A stretch of 22,374 nt of DNA from an uncultured Oscillospiraceae bacterium (GTDB lineage: Bacteria > Bacillota > Clostridia > Oscillospirales > Ruminococcaceae). Position numbers and translations under genes: made by a program. The notes under the pieces were generated by a model that saw only the letters and a list, made by a program, of their open reading frames with translations, searched no databases and was not told the DNA's origin. Position 1 is the stretch's first letter; each line of letters begins with the position of its first letter. Positions 22,210 through 22,374 of the stretch are shown piece by piece. The stretch spans positions 1-22,374 of the forward strand of contig CANNTZ010000040.1 in assembly GCA_947522735.1 (NCBI GenBank), given 5' to 3'.

Positions 22210-22254
22210 AAAGGGAAATCCCGAGGGCTTCACGGCCATCGGGATTTCCCTTTT
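22210..22254 (+). terminator. rho-independent terminator of the lipoprotein operon
   Basis: AAAGGGAAATCCCGA (22210-22224) pairs perfectly with TCGGGATTTCCCTTT (22239-22253), 25 bases after the stop codon of the last lipoprotein gene. The arm complementary to the T-tract also makes it partly bidirectional. Confidence 0.88.
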
Positions 22255-22259
22255 GATGC

Positions 22260-22292
22260 AAAAAAGCTCCCGAACGCTTTGCGTTCAGGAGC
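22260..22292 (-). terminator. terminator of the tRNA-Gly transcript
   Basis: On the minus strand GCTCCTGAACGC (22292-22281) pairs with GCGTTCGGGAGC (22277-22266) with one G-T pair, followed by six T (22265-22260). It lies five bases beyond the tRNA 3' end. Confidence 0.85.
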
Positions 22293-22297
22293 AATCA

Positions 22298-22373
22298 TGG
22301 AGCGGGTTACGAGATTCGAACTCGCTACCTCCACCTTGGCAAGGTGGCGCTCTGCCAAATGAGCTAAACCCGC
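22298..22373 (-). tRNA. tRNA-Gly (anticodon GCC)
   Basis: A complete 76-nucleotide tRNA with encoded CCA. The acceptor stem is GCGGGTT (5' end at 22373) with AACCCGC, followed by the discriminator T and CCA. The D arm has TAGCTC and GAGC. The anticodon stem is CCACC/GGTGG with loop TTGCCAA, giving anticodon GCC for glycine. The T arm has GCGAG, loop TTCGAAT and CTCGT. Only one base of upstream sequence is visible, so its promoter or cluster partners are outside the window. Confidence 0.95.
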
Positions 22374-22374
22374 A

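Noticed and set aside
1..22374. CRISPR arrays, insertion sequences, prophage genes
   Set aside because: No spaced identical repeats, transposase or integrase motifs or phage structural genes were seen. The repeats in the lipoproteins are protein modules and a low-complexity linker, not CRISPR.

Overview
This window looks like a stretch of a moderately GC-rich Bacillota (class Clostridia) chromosome, probably a gut- or digester-type anaerobe. The evidence is Gram-positive: near-consensus sigma-A promoters, strong GGAGG ribosome binding sites, four adjacent lipoproteins with Ser/Glu/Pro-rich linkers after the lipobox, an LplA/LplB-type sugar importer beside a YesM/YesN-type two-component system, and several AraC-family regulators. 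Genus-level placement cannot be supported from the sequence alone.

Layout. (1) 1-2853, minus strand: end of a carbohydrate ABC import operon, with an Lpl-type solute-binding lipoprotein, a permease, and the first codons of a further gene (probably the second permease). Divergent from it on the plus strand (3048-6399) are an AraC-type response regulator and a YesM-type histidine kinase, closed by a strong terminator. The shared 195-bp promoter region holds two 17-bp-spaced promoters and a pair of 20-bp-period direct repeats. (2) 6450-9190: a doubtful small membrane-anchored ORF, then on the minus strand an AraC regulator followed by an ADP-ribosylglycohydrolase-family protein. Two 12-bp direct repeats exactly 21 bp apart lie between the last two. 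(3) 9415-12861: a minus-strand operon of an AraC regulator plus a zinc-dependent-phospholipase-C-like protein, divergent from a GH127-type beta-L-arabinofuranosidase (DUF1680). (4) 12942-14675, minus strand: housekeeping-type genes, namely PrmA, an unlisted 47-residue membrane protein with its own promoter, and a GNAT acetyltransferase. (5) 14858-22254, plus strand: one consensus promoter with a 17-bp palindromic operator, then four lipoprotein genes and a terminator. They encode a glycosidase-like protein, a CE2-like SGNH esterase, and two proteins built from one or four copies of an unrecognised beta-sandwich-like module. (6) A tRNA-Gly(GCC) with its own terminator on the minus strand at the right edge.

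Functional reading (inference): the window is dominated by plant- or host-glycan use. The two-component system probably senses an extracellular oligosaccharide and drives the importer. The AraC regulators control intracellular processing (GH127, ADP-ribosylglycohydrolase-like protein). The lipoprotein operon looks like a surface-anchored glycan binding and trimming apparatus without its own transporter. The most unusual element is the repeated module shared by the last two lipoproteins.
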